Assembly: GCF_014805685.1 (NCBI RefSeq)
Contig: NC_060896.1
Location: 11,782,389 to 11,846,388 of the forward strand
Origin: Silurus meridionalis
Lineage: Eukaryota > Chordata > Actinopteri > Siluriformes > Siluridae
Length of the DNA stretch: 64,000 bases
Reading direction: 5' to 3'
Shown here piece after piece: positions 43,270-63,088 of the stretch (the first letter of the stretch is position 1; each line of letters begins with the position of its first letter). A program made the translations under genes and the position numbers. The notes below the pieces were generated by a model, which worked only from the letters and a program-made list of their open reading frames with translations, had not been told where the DNA came from and did no database searches.

Positions 43270-43697
43270 TCACGAAATGTAATCTACTGATTTTTGTTCA
43301 TAGACACGAATTTCCCTCTTTTTCCGTGTCACTGAGGATGACTTTTCTACGTTTTATATTCAGTTAGCTAGTCGCTATTATAAACCATCATCAGTGGTTA
43401 ATTCTAGTCAAAATACAGTAAATATATTCTCCTAGTTAATTAAAGAGACTGTGTTAATTACAGCACACGTTATTTACAGTATAACCCTTACCCTAATCCT
43501 AATCCTATATTTTCTGCCTTATTCTCTGATAAAAAGTAAACCTATGGCATTTCTGTCAGCATTACCTATGATCCTCTGCCTCCGTTGCTATTGAGACGGA
43601 GCCAGATGGAGGCAGTCGTGCTGAGTGTCACGGAAAAAGAGGGAAATTCGGTTGCATGAACAACGAAGATTAAAGTTTGTAACTATATCACGAAATG
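43270..43697. repeat. Inverted-repeat element, possible MITE
   Basis: CGAATTTCCCTCTTTTTCCG TG at 43307-43328 is repeated exactly as its reverse complement at 43629-43650 (22 bp). Weaker similarity extends about 20 bp outward. A perfect 10-bp direct repeat TCACGAAATG lies outside the pair at 43270-43279 and 43688-43697. Between the arms are short CCCTAATCCTAATCC words resembling telomere repeats. Confidence 0.5.
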
Positions 43698-44106
43698 CTC
43701 GTTCCATCCTGCTCCGTCCTCCACTTGTGAATCGCTGCCACACTAAAGTTTTTACTATCTTTCTGATAGGTCAATATCAGAAACTTTGTTTTTTTTTTCA
43801 GCTCAATGATATCCTTCACTTGCATTAAGATCTTTTGGACCACGTAGTGAGAGTTCCCATACCCAGCTACCAAATACTAATTCAACACCTTTCTTCATCT
43901 GCATTTTGATCTACTTTAGTGATAAAGCTCATTTTAAAAAGTTGTCACAGTTCAAATACTATAATAAAACTATAATATAAACCCAAATGTATCTCTGGTG
44001 CTTGTAATAGATCAAAACATTGTAACATTTTAATATGTGAAGAAAAACATTTGACATGCAAAAATACTTTAAGCATGAATAATTGGGATGATTGGATGAA
44101 TGGATG

Positions 44107-44135
44107 GACAGACAGACAGACAGACAGACAGACAA

Positions 44136-44221
<86 letters not shown>
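44107..44221 (+). repeat. (GACA)n(GATA)n compound microsatellite
   Basis: About six GACA units followed by about 21 GATA units, the combination found in Bkm-type satellite DNA of vertebrates. Confidence 0.96.
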
Positions 44222-44480
44222 GTGTCATTTAAGTGTCTGTGCAAAGACTCAGTGTTTTATTGAGTCCTGTGTGACTTTGGAGAGTTATGTGCAAACCAGA
44301 GTGTCAATGTGCATAGTGTACAGCGTGTAGTGCAGTGACAGTAACCTTTCACTGAAGCTGCTCCTCTGCCTGGAGATGATCCTGTGCAGTGGATGCAGTG
44401 GATGGTCTATGATTGACAGGAGTCTGCTCAGTGAAGGTCTCTTTGCCACTGATATCAGGCTGTCCATTAGCCTATAATAT
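44222..44480. repeat. Fragment of an interspersed repeat next to the GATA array
   Basis: CTGCTCCTCTGCCTGGAGAT, GATCCTGTGCAGTGGATGCA and TGACAGGAGTCTGCTCAGTG are words I recognise from a repeat common in fish genomes (LINE-like). The tetranucleotide array may be its tail. Class not settled. Confidence 0.4.
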
Positions 44481-44499
44481 GCAGTTTCATATTTCTGAC

Positions 44500-46585
44500 C
44501 CTTTTTATATCTAACAATTCTGAGGAAAAAAAAGTCAGAATTGCGAACTTTTATCACATAATTGTGAGAAATTTGTTTTATTCAAAGGCGGAAACGGGCT
44601 TTCATAGTTTTGTTTTGTTGATACCACATACGCGGAACAAAAATACACACACACACACGCACACACACACACATGGTAACGCCTACCGTGTCCCAGATTG
44701 TAGAGAGATCAGTTTTAATCACACTGTTATGACAAGTGGCTTTCCGATGTATTATACATACACGCTCTGTAGTTATTGAGCTCAAGTGAGGCATTGGGAA
44801 AAAGTGAACCTGATCTGGCAACCCTGACACCCGGTATTAAGCTTGTGATCACGCTTCCGTTACATTAGTGAGTGGTGAGTGCTTTACAGTTTTCAGTCCT
44901 AGCAATATATATATTTTATAAAACAAGAATTATAAAAATAAACCACATACTTCCTCTCCAAAGAGCACTTGTTTATCATGGTATTGCCTCTTTGTAAAGG
45001 TGAAAGTAAAACTATAATTGAACGGTGAAATCTTCAGAATGCAAACTATTCCTTTAAATCAAACCACATACAGAGTCCTTAAGTGGACTTAGTAATGGAA
45101 ATAAATGAGATGGGACATAACTGGCAAAACTTTTGCAGCCTCCCGCCGTCGATTCCTTTAAAAAAAACGGTCACTTGCTTTCGGTTTGAGTTGAGGAAAG
45201 TCGGTGATTCACACACACAACTCAACAGCATGGTGCGGGTCATAGAGTTTGATTTGGAGACCGGATTCGAATTCGAAACGAATTCAAGGCATATTTTTTT
45301 TCCTCACTTAAACGATTGTCTCGAAACTTTGACACGTGCACCAGTCATTACGTATTCCACGTATTTTAAACGCAAGGGCGCGAAAGCACTCAAACGACGC
45401 GGCGCAAAGTCGAGCTCGCGCGCCGTCGTGAGACGTCCTCCTGGAAACGCAAAATACAGACAAAAATCTGTAGAGGTTCCCAGTCTTGTTCCTACTAAGA
45501 AACAAACATCAAACTTGATTAAGGGCCGTGGGCTGGAAATAAATGTTGGATTATACAAAAAAAAAAAAAATATTAAAATCAATGATTTAATCGTTAAAAA
45601 AAATAACTAAATAGACAACAAGACTCGGTAATCTAGCTAATGCAATTATATTTTCAAAGTTATAATTCGGTGAATCCTATAATACAATGTGTTTTATTTA
45701 TTGTATTGTATAGTTCAATGCTTAATATAGCTACAGTATTCAGTGACCTCTAATTAGAGACATGAAGCTGGTCATTTCTGTTTGAAAATGATCCTTTTAC
45801 TTTTGGTTCCTCATTGGTTCAAACAATTAAACTCTTTATTTACTCTGATTTTGCCTCTAAAGTTTGGCCACATCTTAAATAATTGTCTGTCAGTGAAAAT
45901 GAGAATATTTTTCAACGAAGTTTACAAAATATTCGTAATATATTTTTTACGGCTTTCGACCGATATTGATATTTAATCGCGATTAATCGCATGATTGTCA
46001 TCAGTTAACTTGTGACTAATCACCACTTAATCGCACATTTTTATCAGTTCCAAATGTATCCTAAATCAATACTTTTCAAGTTTTTAATACTCTAATCAAC
46101 ATAGGCATGGACAAATATGAATGCTTTACGCAAATGTATGTATTATTAAACCAGACTCAGCATGAAGACAAAATATTCTTGTAAATGTTTTAAAGTAATT
46201 ATAGCATTTTAAATTACGTAAATCATCAGGACAGCAAACTGGACTTTTGCTATGTTTCTACACGGACAGTTATAATTGCCAGATTTGTGCATCATGGAGG
46301 ATTTTGGTGCTTGATTTGAGATGGCGCATCAGTAAAACAAATTTGTACATACATTGTTTTATAAATATCTGTAATATATATACACATGTACATGTAATAA
46401 ATGCAAACCACCCTAGTTTATTACTTTGTGAAAATATTTCAACTTTCCAAATACTTTTATACAAATTACTTAAAATAAGAAATCAACAGAATCCTTATGT
46501 TTCTCTAAATCATTTTGTTTATGTTTTTTCCTCTCTTTTTCTCTTCCTCTTTTGTTTTGTTTTGTCTGGGTATTTCTCACACTCT

Positions 46586-46634
<49 letters not shown>

Positions 46635-46900
46635 TTGTGTGTAATTGTGTCAATTGTGTCTTGTGATATTGAAGTAATTGAGAGGGTAAAAAATAGAGAA
46701 TGCCCCCCACTTCCCCCAAAAAATTGTGAGCGAATGTTATTAAAATAGTTTCATAATTTATTTTATCGCCATATCCTATTAAGGGTTTAAAAGACACTAG
46801 TTTGTTAGTCAAAAATAGAGAGTAAATTAAAAACGTTGTGTAGGCTGTGCATCTGTATGGTATGCTGAATACTCCAAGCGGTCTAAATTGTGCACCCTTG
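44500..46900. other. Region upstream of bcl2l14
   Basis: Mostly AT-rich. It has a (CA)n tract at about 44645-44674, a small CpG-rich patch at about 45370-45450, and a GT/GA tract at 46588-46634. A 175-codon open frame over the CpG patch (45083-45610) has no family features and is low complexity at its end, so I do not call it a gene. Confidence 0.45.
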
Positions 46901-46946
46901 AGAATGTATTTTCATGTATTTATAGTGTTTCATTCCTGTCATCAAA

Positions 46947-49881
<2,935 letters not shown>

Positions 49882-49907
49882 ACAAAAAAGGCACTGTCAC
49901 AACTACC

Positions 49908-49918
49908 TTATAAATAAA
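49908..49918 (+). terminator. Candidate bcl2l14 polyadenylation signal
   Basis: AATAAA within 35 bp of the bcl2l14 stop. A second AATAAA lies at about 50214-50219, so either could be used. Confidence 0.4.
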
Positions 49919-51064
49919 CACCGAAATGATTTTTTTGTCATAACACGACTTTTACTGAAATGTTAATGATTTGTCTCAATGTTTTTTTGTAAGTATTACT
50001 CATGTATTATATCATATGTATAATAGTCATCTTGAGTGCATCATCCTGCACATGGTGGATTCTAGGAACACTGAGTATAAGGTAGGAACACACCCAGGGC
50101 TATATGTGCATATGTTGACATATGTTGTATGTCACTGTTACTGGAAATATGTTCAGTGTTGAAAACAGAATAAAAAACTAAGACAGATAAATAAAAGACA
50201 TAAAATATATGCTTTAATAAACAAGCATCTGGTACATTTATCAACTGCGAATATAACCAGTACATCTAAGCACTATCCAGATAAAGGGACTGTAGTATTC
50301 ACTCAAACATGCTGCAGTTTTATCCATTGATATTCTATACAGATAATTTATAATTATATATATTATATTATAATTTAATATGTTTTCAGTTTATTTTAGG
50401 CACAATACTATTAACATTCATCTCGGCCTGAGTAAAACAAATAAAACACACATTGATTTATGATTACTCTCATTTCAGATTTAAATAGAGGCACAGAGAG
50501 GTAACACATTTAATACTAGACTCTTTATGATAATCTTTTGGATATATTTATTTCCATTGCCATATCATTTTTCTCAGTCTAAAGCAACAAAGCAGTTCCA
50601 TATGATTCTAATATAATGTACAACAGCATTTATTCTAGATTATTCCATAGACTGGGTCTGTGAAGCAGACTGCTTCTAATTGACTAGAACAAATTGGGGT
50701 ATATTTCTGCCTTAGCATCTGGAATCATCAATCTCAAACTTCCTGTTTGCTCTCTCATAATGAAGTTGGACCTAGTCAGGAACTTGGGCAATTGGATTAC
50801 AGAATACTATGATTAGCAAATTACAATCAGCAACCACAAATGGATGCATGCTGCCGCCTCTGTAGTACTGGCAGGCATGTACAAATGAATAAACTGACAA
50901 TGAAAGCTGGAAAACGCATGAAGACACCAGACAGGAAGACCATGCTCTGCTTGACTTTGGGATCAGGTTATATTATAAAGAACACCATTAGACACTAGGA
51001 AATGCAATTGCAGCTTGGTTTTCAATACAAAGCAGAAAAAGGGTTACAACTAATTTGAGTGCTT

Positions 51065-54424
<3,360 letters not shown>

Positions 54425-54674
54425 CTTTGGAATTGCTTCCTTACCCCTCTTCCTCAGCAGCCCCACCGGTGACTTTGGGATCTCAGGACCTTTTTTCTGA
54501 TTTTGGGGGTCCGATGGCACAGGCATTGTTTCTTGAGTATTGTTTTTGCTGTGCATTTCAGAGTGCACAGGGAGTGCCTCGGACCCCTTCTTCTTCTGTA
54601 CCTGTGAAGCCATTGGATGCTGAGTGCACTGCTCTACACTGCACTCCACCTTCTCGAGCACTGCCAGAGCCCTG

Positions 54675-54691
54675 CTTATATAGCGTGACGA
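54675..54691 (-). promoter_or_regulatory. tph2 core promoter: TATA box with CRE-like half site
   Basis: TATATAAG on the minus strand at 54675-54682, with CGTCA (54686-54690) just upstream. A start site about 30 bp downstream, near 54645-54651, would give a 5' UTR of about 220 nt ahead of the ATG at 54424. TATA is visible; the start is inferred. Confidence 0.6.
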
Positions 54692-56530
54692 AAGACGTTG
54701 ATAAGAACTCCTCTCTCCTGCTGTCTTGCGTACATTGGGAGGCTGATGCGTGGATCATAAAAAAAAGAAAAGTTATATTATGTCAGTAGTTTACTGATCA
54801 TGTATTACCAGTCTTAATCTACTCATGATCTGGTGTAGTATAAAGCTCTGCACAGATCAGGTTATGTTGATCTATATCCACAGCAAAAGAACAAGGCATT
54901 AACATGATTGAAATTGATATATAAAATGCAAAAAGTGAACAATTTTATATTAGCTGTCTGACTTATAGCAATATAGTTTCTTATTTAAAGCGGATTGGAT
55001 ATTTATAGTAAGGTAAAATAAACAAACTAAAGCTACATAGATTTTCTGAGACTTGTACACTTGGTCAATGAGAGATAATCACCTGTCAGAGCAGAATTAG
55101 TCACCTTGTGGTTGTGTTTGCAAATGTGCACTGTTTAAAGACCACATTGAATAAATGGTGTTGGCTACACCATATAATGCAGGCGCTTTTTTAATGAAAG
55201 CAAGCTGAAAGTGAGATAAAATTACAGCTCTAAGGCAAAGCTATCAGTCGCCTCTAAGGCAATTTCCTGTATAACAGGAAATGAAAGAGCCAGTGACTTG
55301 GGAGGCGATCCTGGGTGCCTTTGTTGTGAACATTCGGTTCTGTTATGAGCCGATAAAAGATACTTTGGTTCTCTGTCAAAATTTTCCACCCACTCTTCGC
55401 CATCACATCCCGAAATGTCAGACCAAAAATTGAAACCCAGCGTCTAAAAGAGAAGCAAAATGCCACTTAGTTTGCTCTTTGTGTTTTAAGTGATTTGAAT
55501 TCAAAATGCATAGCCCACGGTATTATCTTAAATAGAACACCTTTTAAATACCTTGTGCTGTGTGTCACATGACAATTTATGTAAAGACTCCTTCCAGATT
55601 ATTACTACCCTACAAAAAAAGATTGCCAAAAAAAAAAAAAAAAAATGTATTAACAAATTATTTTACATTCAATCTATAAATGATTAAAACCATTAAACAA
55701 CATTGTGTCAAATGTTGCCAAAATATGACTACGCATTAGTCCAAAAGAATAATTTTAATCAATATAAAAGTAATAAATCTGATTTATTAAGCACATTTAA
55801 AACAATATTTGACCAAAGCCCTGTAATGTATTAATGTGTACCCATAGTGTACCATTCATGCATATGTATTCAAAACAATGCATTGCACGCTATACTTTAT
55901 ATCATTTAACAATGAAGTTCAATGAAGAATGCTAATAGTGACGTTTGTTCAATGAAAAATGTTGATTATTCTTTATTATGCATGTCCCTATGCAGGACTA
56001 CAGACTCAAGAATACTGATAGCATGCACATCTGCATATCATCAACAGATCTGCATCATTACAAATGGTTCACTTGACATTTTTATTAAAGAGGGTGCCAG
56101 GTCACATGAGATAAAAACATGACCCGGGTGTTACCATTGCATGTTACATATTTCTTACATATGAGTAACAAAAAAAGTCAAAAGCCACCACTATGAGGAG
56201 ACCAGATTTTAATTGGTTCAATTGCTTGATTCAGAAAAAAATGGGGGCAATAAATCAGCATTTAAAATCAACAATGGAAATTCCATTTTTACATATTGAA
56301 AACTTTATACACTGAGAAGGAATGATTACTTCAATGAAAGACAATATGGTACAAGAAAATTACAAAAATAATAATTTTAGGATCACATTAGATCCCAATT
56401 TTACATTCATACATATTTTTTATTCTATTGTTTTATCCAGGGTACTTTACAATGTAACATCTGGAAGCAAATATCTACATGATACCAAACAACTGTTTAT
56501 CTTACTGATATACAGGTGCTAAGAAAACAT
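54692..56530. other. tph2-tbc1d15 spacer
   Basis: AT-rich intergenic sequence holding the tph2 upstream region and the 3' UTR of tbc1d15. I see no gene, and no repeat beyond A-rich runs. Confidence 0.5.
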
Positions 56531-56540
56531 AGGAAATGTC

Positions 56541-59500
56541 CTATGAAATAAAGCCGACTTTACACGTGTTATGTGATGTTTCTTGTAACAGTCCATGGCC
56601 GTTAGAGTAGGCCTGGTCTTGTCTGTGTGCAGATCTTGGTGAGGTCTGAGGTGATTCAAGCACGCTGTATTCGCTGGTTTCTAAAGTAGAGCTCTCTGTG
56701 ACTGTGTTCAGGCCTAGAATCTCACTCACGGAATGGGGCAAATCCTAAACATGGGGGGAATAAATCTTGAACATTAAAAAGTCTAGTACAACAATAGACT
56801 CAATGCAACAGGTGTAAAAGTAACATCAAATAGGATGCCAAACATATAATTCTGAAAGACTACTAGTCTTCCAGTGTTTGTTTTACCTTTACCTTGCAAT
56901 TCTTTAACTGCATATGTATAGCCTCTGATTTGATAAGGATTTCTTCAATATCGAGTTTCATGGAGAGTTCATTTATATGCTGTTTAAAACAAAGAAGGGG
57001 AAAAAATATTTAAACATTCAACAATCCACAAAAAAGGAATAAAAGAATTTACATTATTTGCCAATATAAATTAAAGCCATCATACAACTCCCTGTGGTGT
57101 TAGTTTAAAAACAGGAGAATTATTATATACACTGTTGATTTAAACGACAGCTGGCACTGTTGTCATAAATGCTCTGGTAAGCTCAGGTTATAGAGAACTA
57201 ATCTCTGGGAATTCAATGGTACTGTAGTAGAAATGATAAGCTGGGGCACTAATGTAGTAAAAAATTATTTAATCATTTTTGTTTTTGCAGGAAATGCCAA
57301 CAATCTGCAAGTATTTATGAGCCTACCTTAAGAATTTCATTAAATCCATAATGTCTGTCCATTATTTTTTGTTTTTCTGAATCCATAATGGCACAGCATA
57401 CCAGAAGGTGAAAATTCTGGCAAGGCAGGCCTGTCCACATCACCTGAAATAGAAAGAATGCTTCACTAACACAACTCATTTTATATATATCCCTAAAACA
57501 TTATTTTAAATTATATTGCTTATATATTTGGATTGATGAAGCAGACCTCCCAGAGGCGAAGCACATCCTGGAAGTAGAGTTCCCTCTTGAAGCGAATCAG
57601 GAGCCAACGAAAACAGAAATAGAGATACCCAGAATCCTGAGCCTCTGAACAAAGAAAAAATTATTGTAAGAAAGTTAATGCAAGAGAAAAAATGTCAACA
57701 TTAACATGTCGAGTGCAGCAATTTCTTCAACGCAACAGGTATAAAATGAACATTCTTGTTCCTGACAGAGGTGGAACCCAATGCACTACTAGTGTTGCCC
57801 ATTCGCCTCAAATTTCAAAGTTTTCAACATGCTGAGAGGATTTTTTTGTTTCACCACAGTTATAAAGAATGATTATTTGACTAACTATATCCTATAAAGA
57901 TCAAACCAAGCTTTCCAATTAACTGTCTCACTTTCAATTCCAACCACAGAATTGGTCAGATCAAAACTCTTGTTTTTCCACACCAGGCTTTTATGTGAAA
58001 TCTGCAGGAGACCAGCAATTTATCAATTGATCAATCAATGCTGCCACACTACTCAGCTGATTCGATAACTGCATGTATGTGCAGGTGTTCCTAATCTGGT
58101 GAATGGTAAATGCTGCAAGAGAGATATGTTTTTTAAGCCTCAGCGTAGGACACTGTACAGGAAGCTTGTCAGTAATGCATGTAGCAATCCAAACCAGGTT
58201 ATGTTAGATTAGTAAACAAGAATCATTTACCCAAGTAGTTCCAGAAGGCTAAGTCTAGAAGTCGTAGCAATGTACTAAGCTGGATCAGCTGAGTCTTCAT
58301 TCCCAACATCTGCTCCTCAAAGTTCTCATGCTAAACACAAAAATAAATAAATAAATAAATAAATAAAATAAAAAACCCCAGAAACAACTTTATTCAAATA
58401 CCACTGTGACTGCATTAGTCTAGATGCTCATTTTTATATTTACTACTCACACACAAGTTTTAAAAAGCAATAAGCAGAAAACAAGATATGCAATGCATAT
58501 ATTTGAAAAGCGCTGGTACCATTTGGTCCATGAAGGAGGCAAAGCACCAGAAGGCATCCACTTCATTCTCCATAACAAAGAGGATGGGAGAAAGCAGATC
58601 ACTCATGCCTTGTACATAGCCTGCACCAAATCATATCAAACTGAGTTTAGGCATGCACAGGAAGCTATTACATATTTCATCAGACTGTCCCCCATTCCCT
58701 CACCACTCACCCAAATCAAAGTCATACATGCAGTATGTCATTAGGATGTCATGTAGCAGTATCAGCCCAGGATTGTCAAGGCCCTCATAGAACCTGTTGT
58801 TGCGGTCAGTCCTGTTTACATCTTTCTCTATGGGTTAAAAAGATATCAGACAAATTCTTCAATTTTGCATTGTTTAAAACACGCCTATTTTCTACAAGAA
58901 GTATGTATTCATTCTTATTTTAATCATTAATATTTTGTAACATCCTAGGTCAAGGTCTGGGTGGACCCAGAGCCCAATGTCAGTAACACTGAGCCCAAGG
59001 TGGGAAAATTAATTCCGGTCAGGAGGGCACTCTTTGACAGGGCATAAGGTGCACATACATTCACATACTTATTTACACCCCCAAGCAATTGAGCACATCT
59101 GAATAATTAACAAGAATTGTTGAATTCCTTATTGTCATGGAATAATTAAATACTTATTGTAACGTTGCTTTTTCTGAACAATAAGTTACATTTACTTCTT
59201 AGTGGAACAAAAACAAAACAGCATTTTTGAACACATACCAATAAGGCTTTTATAATCCCGTAACCTGGAATTTCTCTTCTCCTGTTCCTCACTCACTGAT
59301 TTCCACTGCAACTTCATTCTGAAGTACTCATCCCTTCAGTTCACAGACACAGGCAAACAAAAACAGGCTTTGCTATATTAAAACCTTTCCACACGAGGAA
59401 AACTCAGAGACCGACTTGCAGACTAAACTTACGTTTTCCTTTTCTGCAGATTTTTCCTTTCTTCATGTGTACTGTCCCATGGATAATAACCAAGCAAAAA

Positions 59501-59733
59501 CTTCCAAGCGTCTTTTCTCACAGCATGGCACAGGCCCTTAAGCAAAAAAAAAAAAAAAAGTTAAAAATGGGGAAAAAAAAGAAAAAAAAACAAACAAACA
59601 AACAAAAAAAAAAAAACGTTACGTTTAAATCATTGCCAAATGTGTGAATTAATCAATAAGAGCATCTTAATTCAGTTTTGACTTAGGTTGAAGATTTCAT
59701 TATTAAAATATAATGTCAAAATCATATAAATAT

Positions 59734-59832
<99 letters not shown>

Positions 59833-62826
59833 ATATACATTAAATTACATGCATAATGACTTTAAAAATAGTGACTGTTAGCAGTGAAAGCAGTGAAGGT
59901 AAACATTTTAAACAGGATGTTAAAACATTTGAGAGCAGGGTTTCTATCAACCCACTGGAAATGAATGCATCAAAATAAGATGCCCAATATTACAAAATCA
60001 AAAATAACACACATTAACTGTAAAGTACCCAAATAAACACCTTTTTATCTTCACATATTAGGTAGACATAAAATATATTGCATTTACCCCTTTAAATATA
60101 AGGTGCTTTAAGTGAGGCACATTAGACACTCTTCCCTCTGAGTCTTGGTGCCTTTCCCAGTCCTCCATCATTACTGGCTCTCTTCTCTGCACCTCTGGCC
60201 TTGTGCCCAAGTCAACCTGCAACAAAAGCACACATCCAGACACATGCAGTCAGCACAAGTTTTACTGTTAGAACTGTTTAAAAGCAGATGTATACAAATC
60301 CTACTTCGGGCCACTGGGAAAAGCTGATTACATGTTGTAAGTTGCCAGTATAATAAGTAAACTATTACCAGTTGAGACTAATTATTGAATTGTCGTGGCT
60401 TTTACAATTACTTTATTTTGTTTGGATATAGTGAATATAGGCATGGCCATGTTATAAGACAGGAGTGAAACTGATGTGCAGATACTTACTCTGGTGATGA
60501 CCTCGAAGCCAGGCTCCTCCTGCTGGTTGATCTCCAGGCCAGGGATCAGTTCCCCCAGAATGTCTGCCACTTCCTCAACAGGGCGCTCAGATTGGCATTC
60601 AGACTCAGTTGGCCGAAAGGCATCAAAGATGTAGTTTGTGACTTTGGAAAACCCACCCAAAGTTGTGGTGTAGGGATCCTTTTTGAACTTCTGCTGGCAG
60701 CAAATGAGTCTGATCAGTGTGACGACAGATTTCTTTTGGTGCAAATTTTTTAATTATGCACAATATCATACTTTTAAATGGTTTTCCCAAAAATAGTCTC
60801 ATACCTGAACAAGGCCATAATTAGAGTCATCTAGAAGATTCTCAAAGGACTGTGAAATTGCTTTGTTATACGTGGCAACTACCAGAATGTTCTCATCATC
60901 ATTACTCCTTTAAAAAAAAAAAAAAAAGCAAAAAGGCAAAAGCAAAACAATCTCAATAACAACATAAATAGTACCAAAATCTCTATAGAACAGTTAAACT
61001 TATGACATCACAGGTCATATTCCTGAATGGTATGAAAAGCCAAAGCAGAGCCCATTTCATTATGAGAGCACAGATAAGAACTTTAATAACAGCTATCTGT
61101 TTCACAGCAGCACTGCTTTGAACATGCTCGCAGCTTGATTTATTTATTCTGTTGCGATATTTAATGTAGGGTAGGAAAGGCACTCATCCACTTCTTTCAT
61201 GAATCTTCAAAACCAAATGTAGAGCCTGACATCAGCCAATGCCATGCCCTGTCGTTCTCACCGCAAGACATGCTTTTTAACAGGGTTTTTGAAAGGAACT
61301 AAAATTCCCTAGCAAAAGCCTCAAAATTACCATATAAATAGTTTTGCACAGAGTACCTTACTATTTTAGAGTAGTAATCTTCAAGGGGAAATGAAAGAGA
61401 AGAAAATTCTGTTTTTGATTTTAAAGGCAAAGCTGCAGATGGCTTTTTTGCTTTTGTAATCTTTTGAATAAATAATCATGAAAAAAAACCTAGTGAAGTT
61501 TTCTGTGAAAATTTATGAATAAATGCTTTAATTAAAATTGGAGTATAATAAATGTACCGTGCAGAACATCAAAAGCAAGAGTGGTACTGCACTCTGCTGG
61601 ACAGATCGTGCAATTACAGAAAAACTAAACATTAAAAGCTAAAGGAAACAATCTGAACATCATTTCATGTAAACCTGTTATAAAATCCAGACAGTACAAG
61701 AATAATCAGATCTTTTTAAAATCAAACTTTTTTTTCTTTTCTTTCACTTTCTTGTGATGACAATTGCCCAGACACATTACTTACTCGCTGAGATGCACAG
61801 ATTTTCTCAAGCCATCTAGGAATCCTTGGCTGCCTCCTTGATGGAAGTGAATGGGAGGCAATGTTGTGTCATCCCTCAAGCAGAAAACCAGGTATGACCA
61901 GCCTTCATGTTTAACTGCGACAGTCCTGAGTTCACTGACATTAAAGGAGAAGGCCCACTTGTTGCGCTCATTAAAGTGGTTTGAACCACCTAAAAGAAAT
62001 GAGATGAATCCTGTTAAAATGCACCATTTCAAGTGTTGAGTCTTAAATACTTGTTACTAACCATAAACCTTATAGTTCAAAGTATTTGGAAGGTTCTAGC
62101 CTAATGGTTATGGCATTCAACTTTGGCTCTGAAGGCTGTAAATTAAAATCCCAGCCACACCAAGTTGGCACTTCTAGTGGTAGTGTACAGTAGTGATAGT
62201 AAAAAACGAGTTTTCCCTCCGCCTCAGGTTATTGCCTCTACACCACCGCATATCCCAGCTGGTTTGAAACCTAGGGTCAGAGCGCAGGGTCAGCCTTGAT
62301 ACAGTGCCTCTGGAGCACAGAGGGTTAAGAGCCTTGTTTAAGGGCCCAGGAGTGGCTGCTTGGTGATTCCAGGGCTTGAGCCAGACCTTCCGATCAGTAA
62401 CCCAGAGCGTTAACCACTGATTATTTTAATAGATATCTATGTGTTAATATCATTTTATTAGTAGATTGGTGTGCTAAGAGTAACATTACAGCCATAATAA
62501 ATCATAGTACTTTGAATACTTAAGCACATTTGAAGGTAACCACTTTAGTACTTTTATTACAGTGAAAGTTTAAAGAAAGCACTTTTACTTTTTACTGGAA
62601 TAATATTTTACCAACTGTACCTATACTTTAACTCAATTACATCGTTTGTGTACTTCGTTCACAAATTAATGTTTCACTGTGTAGTGTCAGTCTTACCCTC
62701 TCCATTGGTATGGACCTTTTTCTTAAAGGAGACGGTGTTAACCATGTCCCATTCAGTTTCATAGCTTAACTGCGGATCCAAAGGGCGATGAGGCCTCTGT
62801 GTCCACTCCACCACTGAGCTGGAGTC
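56541..62826 (-). CDS. tbc1d15: TBC1D15, Rab7 GTPase-activating protein, 3' part, partial
   Basis: Exons in the window, in 5' to 3' order, are 62697-62826, 61785-61989, 60805-60907, 60490-60690, 60088-60216, 59433-59536, 59239-59333, 58711-58827, 58520-58620, 58231-58330, 57547-57644, 57327-57443, 56893-56979 and 56541-56744. The 5' exons lie beyond the right edge. The protein accelerates GTP hydrolysis by Rab7 and acts with FIS1 at mitochondria in mitophagy. Before the TBC domain it has VDLGTRPEVQRREPVMMEDW. The TBC domain has the arginine-finger segment RNNRFYEGLDNPGLILLHDI followed by GYVQGMSDLLSPILFVMENE (glutamine finger). It then has WLLIRFKRELYFQDVLRLWE. The C-terminal tail is variable. 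It is the gene upstream of tph2, same strand, as in human 12q21. TBC1D17 is the less likely paralogue. Confidence 0.93.
58345..58369. repeat. (AAAT)n short tandem repeat
   Basis: A short AAAT run in a tbc1d15 intron beside the exon at 58231-58330. Confidence 0.85.
58930..59110 (-). repeat. Decayed interspersed repeat in a tbc1d15 intron
   Basis: GACAGGGCATAAGGTGCACA, CATACATTCACATACTTA and ACACCCCCAAGCAATT resemble the middle of the fish repeat whose 3' end is at 37740. The copy is a fragment. Confidence 0.4.
59739..59830 (+). repeat. (GA)n microsatellite
   Basis: About 46 GA units without visible interruption in a tbc1d15 intron. Confidence 0.97.
62093..62420. repeat. Pair of tRNA-derived SINE fragments in opposite orientation
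   Basis: The plus-strand piece 62093-62175 reads like a degraded tRNA head (CTAATGGTTATGGCATTCAA to AATCCCAGCCACACCAAG). The minus-strand piece, about 62270-62420, reads GTTAACGCTCTGGGTTACTG then AGGGCCCTTAA-like words. These are two separate SINE copies or an inverted pair. Confidence 0.6.
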
Positions 62827-63088
62827 CTTCACATTGCAAAAAAAAAAAAAAAATTAATTAATTTAGTCGAATCCAAAGACACTATTTATTATACAATTAT
62901 ACAAAAAATATTATACAATTTTAGATTCAGCCACAGGAGCATTCATGAAGTTAAGCACTGATTTTGGCCTGGGTGCAGTCTGTGTAAGCACAAACTATAC
63001 AATTATGCAATTCCAATTTTTCGGCTTGAAGATAAATATATGGGAGTGACAGTCAGTTGCCCACAAACGTCTGTCCATATAGTTTATA

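Noticed and set aside
44107..44221. Regularly spaced repeats resembling a CRISPR array
   Set aside because: They are a 4-bp tandem microsatellite without spacers, in a vertebrate genome.
45083..45610. A 175-codon plus-strand open frame near a CpG-rich patch
   Set aside because: It has no recognisable domain, a lysine- and asparagine-rich end over an A-run, and no splice or family support.
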